From assembly GCF_008315115.2 (NCBI RefSeq), contig NC_050179.1:38215188-38279187 (forward strand): a DNA stretch of 64,000 nt. The letters run 5' to 3'. Source of the DNA: Sander lucioperca (Eukaryota > Chordata > Actinopteri > Perciformes > Percidae). The notes below the pieces were generated by a model. The model did no database searches, had not been told where the DNA came from, and was given only the letters and a program-made list of their open reading frames with translations. The position numbers were made by a program, and so were the translations under genes. This document shows positions 1-46,439 of the stretch, piece after piece (the first letter of the stretch is position 1; each line of letters starts with the position of its first letter).

Positions 1-83
1 TTTGCCCCCCCCTCTCTGGTATGACCCACAGGAGCGTTTCCCATCCTCATATCTAAACCAGAGGTCGAGGTTTGAAACACGTC

Positions 84-735
84 GTGGTAACACTTTATAA
101 TAAGGGTACATGCATTATCATGAATTCATGCATGAAAAAGCATGAATTCATTCATGTAGTACTTCATGTAGCACTTCATGAATTATCAGTAATGTACAAG
201 ATAGTATCTCATGCATGACTTAATGCAGAGACAATATGTTAATTAATGCATCAATGAAGGTATTACAATCATCATGATTTCTTATGTATGAATGATATTC
301 ATGTCTTCTTCATAGGTAAATCTGTAGTTAAAGTGACAGGGTAAAGAAAGTGAACTGCAGTGTTGTAATCACGGCTAACTAAACATGACTTCTTCATTAC
401 TTCATCATGTTTGTGGCCCTTGAAATAAAATGCTGACCTAACATTGATAAATAAGATATGATCAATCATCTTTGTGACCCCTCAAAAACAAAAAACGTAC
501 ATTTTTTAACAACTTTAACCACAGGTTTGCCAATGAAGAAGACATGAACATCATTAATAAATCACAACTCATGATGATTGTAATAGCTTAATTCATGCAT
601 TAATTAATGTATTGTCTCTGCATTAAGTCATGCATGAGATACTATTAATCCTTGTACATCACTGATAGTTTATGAAGTACTACATGAATGTATGTTTGTA
701 AGTCATGCATGAATTCATGATAATTCATGTACCCA
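84..735. mobile_element. fold-back (palindromic) MITE-like element
   Basis: Two long arms are inverted copies of each other. Positions 104-335 read GGGTACATG...ATGAATTCATGCATGA, and positions 509-734 carry the complement ending in CATGTACCC, around a centre of about 175 bp. The left side starts with GGTAACACTTTA at 86, which the right side lacks. There is no coding capacity. I infer a non-autonomous DNA transposon. I could not define a target-site duplication (TSD), so the outer limits are approximate. Confidence 0.75.
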
Positions 736-1290
736 AGTTCGCTCTAAGGACTGTAAGGACTGTGACGTCTGTGACGTCCTCATTTTAGTAATATAATAAT
801 ATATCTTTATTTCAGACTCCAGACTAGGGGGTTCAGACAAGTGTGCCGTACCAGTTTTAAGTGATTCTTTTTGAGCCAATCCCTGACGTTTTACTAACCC
901 TGACTAAGTCTTTTTGTTGCCTAAACCTAACTTGTTCTTTTTACGTTATATTCTTCACTGTTTCATGTTACTAGATATAACAATCATAACCCGGATTGAG
1001 ACGGAATATTAACCGTTTATTAGCCCAACAGCATGTCTTTACAGCAGCGTGGCTAACACCAACAACAAAAGCTAAAGTTACCCACAATCCATCAGGTGTA
1101 TTTCAACTACGGATCTAATAGTAGTAAGATACACAACACACAACATACACAACCACACGACATTTATTACGTGTTTAAAACCGCCCCTGGTTACGTTAAA
1201 TAGAATGGTCGTATGTGTCGTTCTGGTAATGGACCTATAATGTGGTTTAGGTATAAGGATGTGTTACAGACTGCACATGTAAGACACATT

Positions 1291-1291
1291 A

Positions 1292-1352
<61 letters not shown>
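1291..1352. repeat. (ATT)n trinucleotide microsatellite
   Basis: About 20 uninterrupted TTA/ATT units. They create spurious poly-Leu and poly-Asn open frames on the two strands. Confidence 0.97.
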
Positions 1353-2003
1353 CATTATAACCAGGACCTCAAAACCCAACCAATTCTCCTACTGTATGCT
1401 GACAAACTAACTGCCTTTGCTGTATCAATGTGTGGTAATTTGATTCAACATATTTATTAAGTAGTGTGCTAAATGTAAGCACATATCAATTAAATGTAAT
1501 AAAACCCAGAATTTTCGCCCTACCTGATATTTCAGGATTACATAACAATGCATGTCCTGCCTTATTATTTCTGTTCATATTGGCAGCAGTCTTTACAGAA
1601 GCAACGTTTTTATTCTGTATAATCCACAGAACACACTGGATATGGTTTTCATAGGGACCATTTTTTAGTAGAAAGTAGTTTTTACTTTTTGGATCGTTAA
1701 GTGCAAGGGTGCTCTTCCTGGAGAAAACAAATACAGCCCCGATGTTGTCTGAGCCTCTGTCCAATCAGCATCACCTGTGCTTACTGACGGGAACCTAAAT
1801 AACCTGTGGCCAGCCTCGGCCTGAGGAAAATACAAAGTAGACTTAAACACAAATCAAATGCATGGCTCATACAACGTGCATGTGCAAAAACTACAAATGA
1901 GGAGAAACATTCCCTGAAGTTTTCTTCAGATTTCAGCTGTCAGTCAGAGGAATCCTGAGGCTTTACAGTAAAACACAGTTGACTCAACACTGAGCCTGAG
2001 TCA

Positions 2004-2004
<1 letters not shown>

Positions 2005-2095
<91 letters not shown>

Positions 2096-2108
2096 ACACA
2101 CACACACA
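2005..2108. repeat. (CA)n microsatellite
   Basis: About 51 CA units with a single TA interruption near 2091. No coding signal. Confidence 0.98.
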
Positions 2109-2490
2109 AACAAACTGTGTAGCAACAAGGTTCTGGCTGGCTATAAATCACACTGTCAATCCAAGTCCTCCCCTCTCCAACTCTCCTCACATTCCACAGT
2201 CCACCATCAGGTGGGAGACCGCTGAGAGCGAAGGGGGAGGGCATACGCGGAGTGGAGGTAGGAGAAGAGTGTGAAGGCAAGGTGAAGAGAAAGGAAGAAG
2301 AGGCGAGGACAGAGAGAGAGGAGGGTGAAAGAGGGATGGAGTTCAATAGAAGACATGAAAGTTTAGGATAAAAACAACATATTTTCATTTTCCGCTCGCT
2401 CTCCTTCTCTTTGGAATGCATCCTTATCTGGAAGGCTTACATGTTGTTGGTAATTACAGCCTCTTACATAAGCATGAAGGGTTCCTGTCA

Positions 2491-2532
<42 letters not shown>
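2491..2532. repeat. (CA)n microsatellite
   Basis: About 20 CA units. It is separated from the next CA tract by roughly 100 bp of unique sequence. Confidence 0.97.
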
Positions 2533-2534
<2 letters not shown>

Positions 2535-2629
2535 GCCCCAGTACGGGCTGGTACTGAGAATGATTAGGACGGGTAAGCACAGGGTGTAAATCTGGAGGAG
2601 GAAAAGAAAGAGGTGAAAAGCTCAAGTCC

Positions 2630-2630
<1 letters not shown>

Positions 2631-2692
<62 letters not shown>
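2631..2692. repeat. (CA)n microsatellite
   Basis: About 30 CA units. This is the third CA tract within 700 bp. Confidence 0.97.
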
Positions 2693-2694
<2 letters not shown>

Positions 2695-3631
2695 CTAAAA
2701 CAGTGTTCAGTCTAAAAGCATTTACGCACGTCACGGTGAATCATCTAAAAGTGTGAATGCAGATAATAGCAGTCTGACGTGTTCTGATGTCTGATGAAGA
2801 TATTGTTTGATCTTCAGTGTGATGAACCGAGACACGTTGAGTTATTCAGTGCTAGTTTGTTCAGTTCAATCAGTTGTGATAAATATTTTACCATGTCTGC
2901 AGACTATCAGTTCGAGAGAACACTGGAGCATTGTTTGTAATTTCATATTTGGCTCACAGAATAAAGCAGTGTATGTCCCAGCCGACAGATTTGCATCTGT
3001 GTTCTCACACTGACGAGATCTGAAAGGACAAAAACACAGATAACATGAGCCAAAGCACACAGACAGCGTCACGTATCCCAGCCTGCCATCAGAAGACAAC
3101 AGCTGTGTTACAGCACGTGGAATATGTAACAATAGGCCATAAATCAGGCTACCAGAGATAAGCCCTGGTAACTCCTGTGATTGGCTATCATTGCACATGT
3201 TGTCTGTGCTCGCCATGTACATCAGCTGCGGTTCACCTCCATGGACTGTAAAGGCTGCTGTGCAGTCCAATATTAGATATATTGTCTCAGCTAGAGCCCT
3301 GCTTTACTAGTCATGTCCTGCTCAGCTGGCCACCATCACCTGAAACCAGTGTTGAGGCGCTTTAACACGCAGGGTTACACAAAAAGTATCAAGTCCAGTC
3401 ATCTTTCTTTCTACAGCACATTAAGAACAACAGGCCGAGTCCTTTCCAGTCGAGGCAGGTGGTTTAAGATCAGCTACATATCAGGTGGTGTGTTTGACAA
3501 CAGAGCGGTTTCCATTCTCTTCATACCTGACCTGTGTGTCAACTCTAGGATCCAGGATTAAACACTACAATGAGGGGTGACAACTGAACTGTGTGTAGGC
3601 GCAGAGGGTTGCTCATGTAGCCAAAGTGACA

Positions 3632-3760
<129 letters not shown>

Positions 3761-4385
3761 TTGATGTGAGTTAATGGAATGTATGAGTGTGTTGCAATGG
3801 GGATAAATGAGTTTATAATACAAATACAAAGTTATAATATGAGACAAAACAAAATACATCATTCATTCAAATTTGTATTCAGAAGTTTGAGTCTTAATAT
3901 ATTCTTTGAATTCACATAAAAAGGCAGTAAAGTCGGGCGTAACATTTGCTATTTTGCATTTTTATCAAATGTATGCCTACCAAACAAAACCAATACGTTT
4001 ACAATGAACTCAGTGTTAAATTTGTTATGTTCAAAATATAAAATTATATTTTTACATTCAATTTTGATATTATGATTAACAATAGCCTGGGCTATGTCAT
4101 GTGCCATTTGAGTCCAACAAGTAATTAAATGTAGCCTCTATAAAATAAATGTGTGACAGATTTGATTTCAAAATCTAAGAATGTAGAGAAATATATATTT
4201 GTAGGAAATATTGTGTGTGAAGTTTTAATGTGCACTTCCTAAATCTTATTGGTAATACAGAACTGATATGGTGACAGCCTTGCCCTCTGCCAATCGGTAC
4301 ATTATACACGTTTATGTTGAAGGTGTAGCCTATAGTGTTAGTGAGTGCTTCAGCAGCAGCAGTGCTCTTTGGCTTAGGTGTCGAC

Positions 4386-4806
4386 AGGCCCCGCCCCCAA
4401 ATGCGTTACCCCGCCCCTCTAGTGTCTTCAGCGCCAGGCCCCGCCCCGCCCCCTCTGCTGTCCACAGTGCCGTCAGCAGCAGCAGGAGGACGGGTTACAC
4501 TGGCACTGACACTCACATCCCACACTGGATTTACCGGACTCCACCTGTCGCGAGCGCTCTGTTGTTTTTCCTGTCCGTGTCGTAAACGCTCTGACACAGC
4601 ACGGCACGGCACGAGACACAAACACAGGAACGAGAGCTGGGAAAACCGAAAAGAACATAAACAGGTGAAATAATGAGCGCTGCAGTTCTCTGAAGGATTG
4701 TTCCATTTGCCCGAGGACCGAAGAGGAAACAGAAGCATAACCCCGGTGGATGGGTTTTATCCGCAGTGCCTGAGCCGAGCAGAAGAGCGGCCGAGCGGGG
4801 AGCACC
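4386..4806 (+). promoter_or_regulatory. pard6a: pard6a CpG/GC-box promoter and 5' leader
   Basis: GC boxes of the CCCCGCCCC type occur at 4389-4398, 4409-4418 and 4439-4454 (doubled) in an otherwise AT-rich surrounding. CpG density stays high up to the start codon. No TATA box is evident, which fits a GC-box-driven promoter. The transcription start is not determinable, perhaps 4500-4650. The presumed leader contains two short upstream ORFs, at 4673-4693 (6 codons) and 4750-4773 (7 codons), both closed before the main AUG. Confidence 0.6.
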
Positions 4807-38503
<33,697 letters not shown>

Positions 38504-39855
38504 CACGGCTGGGACTATGGGATGGGCTGTCACCATGACAACCGCGGATGGCCGTGCTCCCGTCAGCACGTTTCCTTTTAAAGACTCACAGACCGTTCCT
38601 GTGGACAGGTGAGGCTCTGTCAGCCCTGGTGCATCATGGGGGTTTCCCAGTCTACGGTGTAACAACACTGACTCTTTATGTGGTTTATGAGGTCAGCTGT
38701 CAGGTTCCAAACAAGGATTTAGAGTTGCCAGAGGGAAATGATTCCAATGCCATCATGTTTGAACACAATCTCTTCAGCTGTGACTCAGAATGAAAATCTG
38801 CAGAATTTAGCGGACTGTTTTTCTGCTTGGGGTGGAGATGTGTTTTTGTTTTTTTAAATTTGATTCTGCAGATGCCGTGTGGCCCTGCTGATGTGCAAAT
38901 GAAGCTTCATGAACCATCAGTTTCATGAAGTATCTTCTGAGCCCACTAGGGGGCGCTCTTGGGTTAAAGAAAAAAGGTTTAACAAATGGCCACTCAGTGT
39001 GCTTTAACCGTTTGTTGAACAGAGAGCGCCATCTAGTGAGCTCAGGAAGTAAAGGGAATGCTTCATGAAGCTTCATGTAGACATCAGAAACGATCGATGT
39101 AGACTTTGAGAAATGTCAGAGTGTTAAAGAGATGATCTCTATCCCAGGGTTGCACCAGTCACAAACATCCCGTTAACTGCAGGATGGCTGACTCGTTGAC
39201 TACAACGAGACAATGAAAGAACAATATCCAGTGAAACATTAATGGCTCTATGTTCTTGGCAGCACAACAGCCAGTGGCAGCAGCATGACGAGAGTTTGCT
39301 ATTTCCCTGACTCTGAAACTCTCTCTGCTCACGTCTGTTTCTAGAGCTGCTAGTCTGGGGATTTCATCAACAGGAGCAAAGTCAGTACGGTACTTGTAGC
39401 AAATGCTCAGCAATAATGGAGTCATCTTTAAGAATCAAACTAACTACTACTTGCTTTTTAACAACTCAGTTGTAAAAGGAAAGTCTAAATCCCTGCAGAC
39501 GTGAAGGCAGCAGGACACATGTTGACACATCTGCAGCCTTTGATTGGAGGAAGTGGTACTCAGCTGTTTCAGAGCTATGAGAGCAGTGATGGGATTGGCT
39601 GAGAGTGTATTACTATAGACTCAACAGCAGAATAGAGCCCTAATTGTATTATTATAAATCACATAATATATTGAAGAAGGGGATTTAATAAAGGGATTAA
39701 ATAATATTTGCAATACTTTTTTCTTCACTAAATCAGATATCAAACCATAGTCATGATTCATCTCACTGGTTTAATTCAAGGCTTATATTTGACATAGGGT
39801 TTTCTTTCTTTTTTTTTAAAATGTGTATAAATAAAAGAAATAACACTTTGAAAAG
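38504..39855 (+). other. pard6a: pard6a 3' UTR (inferred)
   Basis: AATAAA signals occur at 39687-39692 and 39830-39835. The second is followed by a GT-rich stretch (39855-39880), a plausible cleavage region. The UTR would include the palindromic MITE at 38889-39086. The end is inferred, not proven. Confidence 0.5.
38889..39086. mobile_element. palindromic MITE, copy 1 (TGATG...CATCA)
   Basis: Inverted arms TGATGTGCAAATGAAGCTTC and its complement at 39086 surround a core containing GAGCGCCATCTAGTGAGCTC. A sister copy lies at 43061-43250. Copy 1 falls within the predicted pard6a 3' UTR, where the RNA could form a hairpin. Confidence 0.85.
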
Positions 39856-42800
39856 GTGTCAGCTCTTCGGTGTTGTTAGGCTAAGTTATAGCTTTTACAT
39901 TCTGGCATTTCAAAATATGGAAACGCAATTGTGTCATACACATTACTATATTATCATATAGTCACATTATTGTGATGTTTTAAATAATTTCATCAACAGA
40001 TATTCAGAGGATGGGACAGGGAGGAGATGGCTGATAGAGATATACAGTGTTGTTGCACAGTGGGCCAACATTTAGGTACTTTTTTTGTTAAAAGCGGTTC
40101 GGTATTGGAATTTCCCAACGTCTGGTACTTGTTGTAGGTGAAATGGGTTTCGGCTGTAAGTGATTGAGTAGTCTACATCCACGACGTTTCGCTTCCAGGA
40201 TTGTTCCGGTGCCACCGGAAATTCCGCCAGATGTCCCTCATTTTGGCCGGATGTCCCTTACCTTACTCTTTCTCTGTGTTGGCGTTCTAACCTCTGGTGG
40301 ATTTGTGAGGACTATGGTTAACTGCTCCTCAGATCTCTGCAGGGTAAATCCAGACAGCTAGCTAGACTATCTGTCCAATCTGAGTTTTCTGTTGCATGAC
40401 TAAAACTACTTTTAAACGTACACATGTTCCACCAAAACAAGTTCCTTCCTGAGACCATTTAGCAGAGGCACCGTTGCTCCGTCCGGGGCGATACTAGTGA
40501 TGGATGACATGCAGAGTTTGTCTGGATCTCCACTAATAGACAGGCAGACAGAAAGATTACCTCCACGCCCCGTCGGCAGAACCAAGCCTGGGGCCAGAAA
40601 ACTGTGTGGTGCGAGGGCGGAAACGCTTTGACCCTCAGTGGGCGACGCAGTGACGGACAGACACCGAGCATAGCGCTACATGCTACACGGCTCCGTAGTG
40701 TCAGCGGAACTCTCCCAACTTAAATGTAACTAAAACAAACTGGGATTTTAGTCGCTGGAGTAATGTTTCAGTGGATATGGCCTGTTGTACAACAAGTATT
40801 GATAGAATAATACATGGGCATTGTGCAGGGCGGCTCTATAATACATGATATACTATTCTGATCTGTGAGATATCCAGGATCCAATCAGTGTCCAGTATCG
40901 TGATACTAAACTTGGTATTGGTATCAAAGTCAAAGTGTCAGTCTCATAGTACATGGGGACTATTTTTATGGTTTTCACACTACATTTATAAACTAAAGCA
41001 GAGACACAAACCCACTGTTAACCATCAGGGGGCAGAATAAGAGAGTTCCTGTCATGTTTAAACTGTGTGTGTGTGCGTGTGCGTGTGCGTGTGCGTGTAG
41101 TCATATAATCTACCTGAATAATTCTGCTCTGACTGTCAAGCTGAATTAATGTCATAGATTTATCTTTACAGAATATTATCAGCTGATGGGCAACAGGAGA
41201 GTTCCATAGTCTGCCTGTGTTTAGTGTCCTCTCCAAGAGCCACGTTGGGCCGGTCCAGCTCACAACAGTCCTCAGTCCCAAACCCCTGGCAGACAACCTT
41301 ATTTAATACACTCAGCTAAAGAACTGAGAGCTTTAACTGGTTAGAAGCAACTATAATCATCACTAGTTGTCATTTTTTAAGTAGCATTTTCACCTTTACT
41401 GTGAGTACGAACTAACTAGTCAGTTATTCAATCAGGTCTGATGCTCACTGATGGCTGTTTGCTCCCATCCACAGAGAATTGACCAATCAGAGCTTAGATG
41501 TAGGAGGGATTACAAATGTGTACATGTACGAGACGCACTGACAGGAAAATGTAGACAAGCATCGAAGAGATGACGATCAACATATTCCTTTAGTCGTCTG
41601 TTAGCGTGTGACGGCATGAAGCAGCTCATTGAGTTATCTCCCCGCCACAGGTGAAGGGATCAACACCTCTGACAGGGAAAAAGACTTGATTTCCATCTTA
41701 CAGTAGCTACAGTAGCTGTCCACGTTAGCTAAGCTTAACCATAACATGACACAGAATTCCATTGATTACCAAAATAAAGGTTTGGTTGGCCGTTGTGTTT
41801 CCCTGTAGCAGACGGTCCTGATCCCAGTGCTGCACAGCTGGATGTAACCCGAACCCTGCGAAAAAATGTTATTTAACTGTAGATCAAGCTCCGCTGGAGG
41901 CAGAAGATGTAGCATCTCCAACCAAACCCTGGCTGCTTATTACCCCTCAACACCAACTTAATCAACTGTGGTCAGTAGGTAATAATAATAATAATAATAA
42001 TAATAAGACACAGGTTCCTGCTGAACATGTTGCAATCCAGACGCAAACAGCTGGAGGAAATTATGACGAGTGCTTTAATTTATGGTCCAAGTCCACTGAT
42101 GCTGACTCGGATATATTCTATCAAAGTTTGATGTCAACAACACTGCAAACACACACACACACACATACGCACACACAGCCACTTTTTTCCCTTTTGATGT
42201 ATGTTATTGTAAAATATAAATGTAAATGTCAGATTATGAAACGGGAGCTTTTTATTGCCTGGGAAACGTTTTTATGTCGGAGAACATTTTATATTAGGTG
42301 TAAAATATGAGGAGAGTATTTTTCTTATTCTTGTACTTTGAAATAGTTTCTGAGTGGAGACGGGCTGAGCTGTGTGTGGAAGCTTGTTGCTGCTTGTCTG
42401 TCTGTGTTTAGCAGACGTGCTTCTACGAACTTATTCAAGATGAAGGATGTCTTTTCAGAGACTTGAAACTTGTTTCCAAGTCTCCAACTTGAATTTGTAA
42501 TGAATGCATGCCTAAATGTCCCATGTTTTAACGGTGGAAATCCTTGAATATTCTCCAAAATCAAGTACCATCGGTCATTCCAAGATTCATATGTTCGGTG
42601 CTCGTCGTGGCTTATAACTTAATCCATAACTGTATGGATCATTTCTCCTTGCTGTTGGATGATTAACATGTTGTGTTGGGTGTCCCTGTCAACACGCACA
42701 GTGTTTGAAATAATGGAGTCACGTTCCAGCTGGGTTGATTGGACCAGACCAATGTGCTCCACTAATGCACAATATAAAGTGAAATGGCCCGGGGCCATCT

Positions 42801-43060
42801 GTCCCAGCACTATTTCACTTGATATTGTACTTACATGGAGTTTATTCTATATTAATCTGTGTGTAGTGAAATGATCACGAGCTAACTTGGGGAGGTGCCC
42901 ACAGCTGTTTTTCTGCCCCGAGCAGGCTAATTCAGCCGGGAGTATATGCCAGCCTTGAAGATGGAGTCCAATATTCTTACCCAGAGTTCAATGTCTCCTA
43001 GCTTAGCACAAACAACAGAAGCAGGGGGAAACTGTTAGCGTAGCTCCTACTCCGCCTCAT
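39856..43060. other. intergenic region between pard6a and the minus-strand genes
   Basis: Contains a dispersed repeat (40183-40720), small GTGCGT (41064-41099), AAT (41980-42005) and CA (42150-42177) tracts. No exon recognised. Confidence 0.5.
40183..40720. repeat. dispersed repeat of unknown class
   Basis: The segment from about 40262 to 40333 (GGCGTTCTAACCTCTGGTGG ... GCTCCTCAGAT) recurs almost unchanged at 46888-46962, so it is a dispersed repeat. I recognise the sequence as common in fish genomes but cannot assign a class. Outer limits are approximate. Confidence 0.55.
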
Positions 43061-43250
43061 AGTGATGGTCAGATGAAGCTTTGTGAACCACTGTCTTAAT
43101 TTTCAGAACTCACTAGATGGCGCTCTCTGTTCAAAGAAAACGGTTAAAGGAATGGCAATTCAGTGAGTTTTCAACCCTTTGTAGAAGAGAGAGCGCCATC
43201 TAGTGAGCTCAGAAAAAAAGGTGTTCACGAAGCTTCATCTGGCCATCACT
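43061..43250. mobile_element. palindromic MITE, copy 2
   Basis: Ends AGTGATGGTCAGATGAAGCT and its complement (CCATCACT at 43250). The core AGAGCGCCATCTAGTGAGCT is shared with copy 1 at 38889-39086. Confidence 0.85.
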
Positions 43251-43410
43251 ACCGTCTCACTCCAAAACTCATATCTCACAGTCACATCGTGGTCGTAAAA
43301 ACAAGAAATGAGCCGTTAGTTCGGAGCTATTTCTCAACCAACCACAGTCGTGTGACGCCATGCGCAATAATTATGGTTTTTATACTAACAAACCCTGAAT
43401 GCGTGATCAT

Positions 43411-43976
43411 TAAAGTGCTCATATCATGCTTTTTGGCTTTTCCCCTTTCCTTTATTGTGTTATATATCTTTTTGTGCATGTTATAGATTTACAAAGTGAA
43501 AAAGACCAGAGTCCACCCCAAAGGGACTTACCATCTCCAACAGAAAACACTGTTCACAAACTGCTCCAAACAGCTCTATTGTAGTCCAGCCTTTACTTCA
43601 GAGACAAACGTGGTCACTTTGGAACACACGTTATAATGCTCTCCTAGCTGCTAGCATGGCACACCCTCATACTCTGCTTCTGACTGGCTAGTAGTCCTTA
43701 CCTAGGTACTGTCAGGGCACGCCCTCATACTCTGCTTCTGACTGGCTAGTAGTCCTTACCTAGCTACTCCCAACAAAGATGGAACAGAAGTGAGAGGTCT
43801 CACTCTGTAGCTAAAACAGAGAGCTCAACACACAGGGTGAAAAGAGGAGCTGCAGCAATGTGCAGTACAACAAAAATATGGTGTTTTCTGAAAATTAAAC
43901 CACATAAACCTATTCTGGTACAACCTCTAAATACAATTATGAACCTGAAAATGAGCATAATATGAGCACTTTAAGA
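43411..43976. mobile_element. TTAA-flanked MITE copy 2 with internal 58-bp duplication
   Basis: Ends TTAAAGTGCTCATATCATGC and its complement GCATAATATGAGCACTTTAA. It is collinear and inverted relative to 11695-12624. A tandem duplication with 58-bp period (43661-43718, 43719-43776) is absent from copy 1. TTAA flanks both ends, suggesting a piggyBac-like origin. Confidence 0.85.
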
Positions 43977-44555
43977 CCTAGTTTCAGCTTGATTTCCTTA
44001 AAAATGGTATGCTTCTGATTTGGATTACTGATTCTGATTACGTCAATAATGTATTGATGGAAACTGACCCTGGATCTGCTGAGATCTCATGGACCAGCCA
44101 CTGTCACACTCCCAACTCTGTGACTTTAAGTGTCTAACAGTTGTGTTGGGTTCAGAGACACTAAACATGTTTGCTGAACCACGCGGAGAGTCCAGTGTGA
44201 GAGACTTCTGACAGGATTGATAAATGTTGAGTAGTTTACCTGCTGGTTCAAACAGTCCCAATACGTATGGTTTGCAAACCACTCTTTATACGTGGTGTAG
44301 GCCCTAAAACAGACAGCTTTGGAGTTTTTTGGAAGGTGCATTTATTTCCCATTTTCCTGCAGAGCTAGGCTAGCAGGTTTCCCCCTGCTTCCAGTCTTTG
44401 TGCTAAGCTAGGCTAAACCCTCTCTGTACTGGAGGAGCAGAGACCCGTTTGACTCGTCAGACGCAGAGACGCAGTCCACGCAGAGCTTTCTCCGTGGCCT
44501 GAAGTTTATACGTATGCGTTGGTGTGTGCGCCGATTTCTTTATGAGAATAGCAGG

Positions 44556-44589
<34 letters not shown>

Positions 44590-45126
44590 TTATCTTCAGA
44601 GTGAGTAGTGACTCTAGAGTCATAGTGAGAGAAACAAAGTGTCTCCTCTGTTCTTTCTGACCACGGTGGGAAATCTGGAGCAGGAGAAGTTAACCCTCTC
44701 CTTGATTTCATGTTGATGGAGAAGGAGAACCAGGAAATGAGTCGGGAGAAATGCAACGCTACCAAGCCACGGCCGAGCGACGTGCGTCGCCGCGACACGT
44801 AGTTCCATTTTTCGAGAGGTGCACGTCAGGCTACGCCGCGGGGTCGGTGTCACCACGTAGCTACGTACGTAGCAACGGTGTAGATTGAAGGCAGAAGCAT
44901 ATATCACACTTAAAGGTCATAAAGCAGCCTGAGCTCCTGTTACCGCGACGATCAGAGTGGTACGAGTTACTGTGATGAAGCACGTGTGACACGGACGCCC
45001 GCACGGTGCATTCTTGGGATGCAAAATGGTACTTAATGGAAGAAAGATCAAGACAAAAGGACATCTGTGTTCATGATGCCAAACCCCTCCATGTCATGTC
45101 ACTGTTTAACTCTGTGTCGCTGCTAA
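43977..45126. other. intergenic, probable DNA-transposon DNA
   Basis: Positions 44440-44890 are GC-rich with GACACGTAG and CGCCGCGG motifs and a GT microsatellite (44558-44588), resembling the interior of fish MITEs. I could not pair termini. Confidence 0.4.
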
Positions 45127-45127
45127 C

Positions 45128-45190
<63 letters not shown>
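45127..45190. repeat. (ATG)n trinucleotide microsatellite
   Basis: About 21 ATG units. They give a spurious poly-His frame on the minus strand. Confidence 0.97.
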
Positions 45191-45192
<2 letters not shown>

Positions 45193-45726
45193 CACTCGTG
45201 TGGCTAAGCAAAACATGAGGAAGTCCTCCCCTGACTGTAGAAAACAAAGGAAGTGCCTTTCTGAGTGAGGATACTCGTGTTTCCGATGATGTCATGTTGT
45301 GTGTGATGTCACTGCAGCCGCTAGTGTCAGAGGACGGAGGACAGCAGCACTTCCTGTATCGGCCGGATAGAGGGTTCTCATTGGACACGTGCCCTGCGCT
45401 GAACACACAGCTGTTTCTGTACGAGTCTGTAACTTCACTGTGAATGTCATTTGGAGATCAAATATGATGATTATCAAAATAAAGTATTATTAAAAGGTTT
45501 GTTTTTATTTCACTTCCTGTTTCCATTTAACTTAAGCAAAGTCCTCCTCTTTGTTCCTTTCATCCAGTCTCCTTTTCCTTCCTGTCAGTCTTGGTTTTCT
45601 TTCTTTTCCCTCCTTTCTTCCATTCTTTCCACTTCTCATTATTATGACATAATATACTATGACTGTTTGTGACTTTCGACATAATATGCTGTGACTTTTT
45701 TGACATTCTATACTATGACTTTCTTT

Positions 45727-46001
45727 GGTTACACTTTACTTAAAGGTATCTACATAAGAGTGACATGACAGTGTCATGAACGTGTCATAAATATTATAAA
45801 CAAGTCATAAACGTTTATGACATAACACTTCTGTCAAAGTGTCATTCAGTTTTTGTTATGACAAGTTATGGTTAGGATTAGGGTTACAGTTAGGGTTAGC
45901 GTTCATGTCTTCATGACACTGTCATGTCTTCATGACACTGTCATGTGTTCATGACAGTGTCATGTCACTCTTATGTAGATACCTTCAAGTAAAGTGTTAC
46001 C
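45727..46001. mobile_element. hAT-type MITE with perfect 8-bp TSD
   Basis: The termini GGTTACACTTTACTT and AAGTAAAGTGTTACC are inverted, and the arms continue into GGTATCTACATAAGAGTGAC. Flanked by identical CTTTCTTT at 45719-45726 and 46002-46009. The terminus GGT(A/T)ACACTTTA is shared with the fold-back element at 84-735. Confidence 0.9.
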
Positions 46002-46439
46002 CTTTCTTTTAACGGCAGTATCTTTTCTTTCCATTCTTTCTTTGCTTCCCTGTATTGGAATCCACGTGTTTTTCTTTGACCGTTTACAGAGAAAGTGTAC
46101 TCCCTCCCGATCACTGCACAGTCGGTACAGAGTAGCGCCGGCGTCTGTGGGGGTGGTGAGACGAGCGTGTACAGTGAGCAGAGCAGCAACTGTTCTCCGA
46201 CATGTTGATGCAGTCGCTCTCTCAGCCTTCCAGCTGAGGAAGAAAGGAAGCTGTGTGCGTGATGAACCGAGGCAGGATGGGTCTGGTCTGACATGTGATC
46301 AGTGTGACTGTGAGCAGAGCTAATATCCATTACAGGATTAACTAAAGCAAGCAGCGCTGCTGTTTGTCCAACAGAGGCCGAGAGAGAAGTTCATCTTGCT
46401 GCAGGAAACGGGGCTCTGAGTGCTGGGGGGTGGGGGGGA

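Noticed and set aside
2005..2692. CRISPR-like regular repeats
   Set aside because: Simple CA microsatellites in eukaryotic DNA, without repeat-spacer structure.
45971..46330. 119-codon minus-strand and 109-codon plus-strand ORFs
   Set aside because: No recognisable domain. They overlap each other and a MITE end; only the shorter spliced reading at 46090-46208 was kept, as a finding.
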